From contig DGQR01000047.1 of assembly GCA_002390825.1 (NCBI GenBank), positions 1-13,864 of the forward strand: DNA of 13,864 bases. Direction: 5' to 3'. A model generated the notes under the pieces. That model did not search any database and was not told the DNA's origin. It was given only the letters and a program-made list of their open reading frames with translations. The stretch comes from Rhodoferax sp. UBA4409 (GTDB lineage: Bacteria; Pseudomonadota; Gammaproteobacteria; Burkholderiales; Burkholderiaceae_C). Positions 13,508 through 13,864 of this stretch are shown here, piece after piece. Made by a program: the position numbers and the translations under genes. Each line of letters begins with the position of its first letter. Position 1 is the first letter of the stretch.

Positions 13508-13864
13508 GTACTGGCGGCTGGGGAACTCTTTGGCCGCGGTTTCCATGGGGTACACACCGTCTTTGCCGATGATGCGGCGTGCCACGGTTTTGCCGGCCAC
13601 GATGTCTTTGGCGGTGGCCATGACCAGCGGGCCGAGCAGCGGGCTGCATTCCACGCTGACGTTCAACTTGCCGGCAATCATGGCTTCAAAGGCACCCTTC
13701 ACACCGTCCACCGAGATCACCAAGATGTCTTTGGCGGGCTTGAGGCCGGCTTCTTCGATGGCCTGGATGGCGCCGATCGCCATATCGTCGTTGTGTGCAT
13801 AAAGCACATTGATCTTCTTGCCCTCGGCCTTCAGGAAGGCTTCCATGACTTCCTTGCCCTTGGC
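13505..13864 (-). CDS. ytfQ: Periplasmic sugar-binding protein, YtfQ type, N-terminus off window
   Basis: Periplasmic substrate-binding protein that delivers sugar (galactofuranose in E. coli) to the YtfRT-YjfF importer. Only the C-terminal 119 residues are present; the signal peptide and N-lobe lie beyond the right edge. The visible part matches the C-lobe of the type 1 periplasmic binding fold: NVLYAHNDDMAIGAIQAIEEAGLKP, DILVISVDGVKGAFEAM (hinge Asp in VDG), AGKLNVSVECSPLLGP, and the C-terminus EFPSRQY, like the E. coli LPTRKY ending. It is first in the transcription order of the four transporter genes and followed by an intrinsic terminator. The likely promoter is off the window. Confidence 0.93.
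   Translation of the reverse strand, partial: AKGKEVMEAFLKAEGKKINVLYAHNDDMAIGAIQAIEEAGLKPAKDILVISVDGVKGAFEAMIAGKLNVSVECSPLLGPLVMATAKDIVAGKTVARRIIGKDGVYPMETAAKEFPSRQY

Noticed and set aside
1..13864. Mobile element, prophage, defence island or CRISPR array
   Set aside because: No transposase, integrase, phage gene, Cas gene, tRNA with flanking repeat or regular repeat-spacer pattern was seen; genes are housekeeping-like with even GC-rich codon use.

Overview
The window looks like ordinary chromosome of a high-GC betaproteobacterium, most likely Burkholderiales/Comamonadaceae (Rhodoferax, Curvibacter or Polaromonas type). This rests on protein resemblance recalled from memory, on GC-rich codon use, and on an intergenic hairpin at 9788-9853 that resembles a short repeat family I recall from Comamonadaceae. 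No phage, transposon, integron, CRISPR, tRNA or rRNA signal was found.

Layout. 1-1841 (minus) is a two-domain AAA ATPase whose C-terminus lies off the left edge. It is divergent from a 46-residue one-helix membrane protein (1998-2138, plus), and a palindromic operator candidate lies between them. A glutathione peroxidase ORF (2153-2734, plus) follows; an intrinsic terminator lies inside its first codons. Next is GTP-dependent PEP carboxykinase pckG (2996-4882, plus), which converges through a two-way terminator on a 139-residue two-helix membrane protein (5009-5428, minus). That gene is divergent from a LysR regulator (5559-6521, plus), which overlaps by 4 bp a calcineurin-like metallophosphoesterase (6518-7318, plus). 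Converging on it is an exported ATP-dependent DNA ligase of the Lig E type (7329-8222, minus). Divergent from the ligase is a universal stress protein (8311-8733, plus), preceded by a well-placed FNR/CRP-type box.

The right third (8787-13864) is all minus strand: a ytfQ-ytfR-ytfT-yjfF sugar ABC importer (galactofuranose type in E. coli), followed downstream by the repeat element and an aldo/keto reductase. ytfQ is cut by the right edge. ytfR/ytfT and ytfT/yjfF join by ATGA overlaps. An intrinsic terminator between ytfQ and ytfR probably makes the binding protein more abundant than the membrane parts.

The genes fall into small independent units: gluconeogenesis (pckG), peroxide defence (GPx), stress or low-oxygen response (Usp), extracytoplasmic DNA joining (Lig E) and sugar uptake (Ytf/Yjf). 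I found no clearly new multi-gene system. The points most worth checking are the terminator inside the GPx reading frame, the FNR-like box at the Usp/Lig E divergent promoter, the Tat-like signal on Lig E, and the operator and small membrane protein beside the AAA ATPase.
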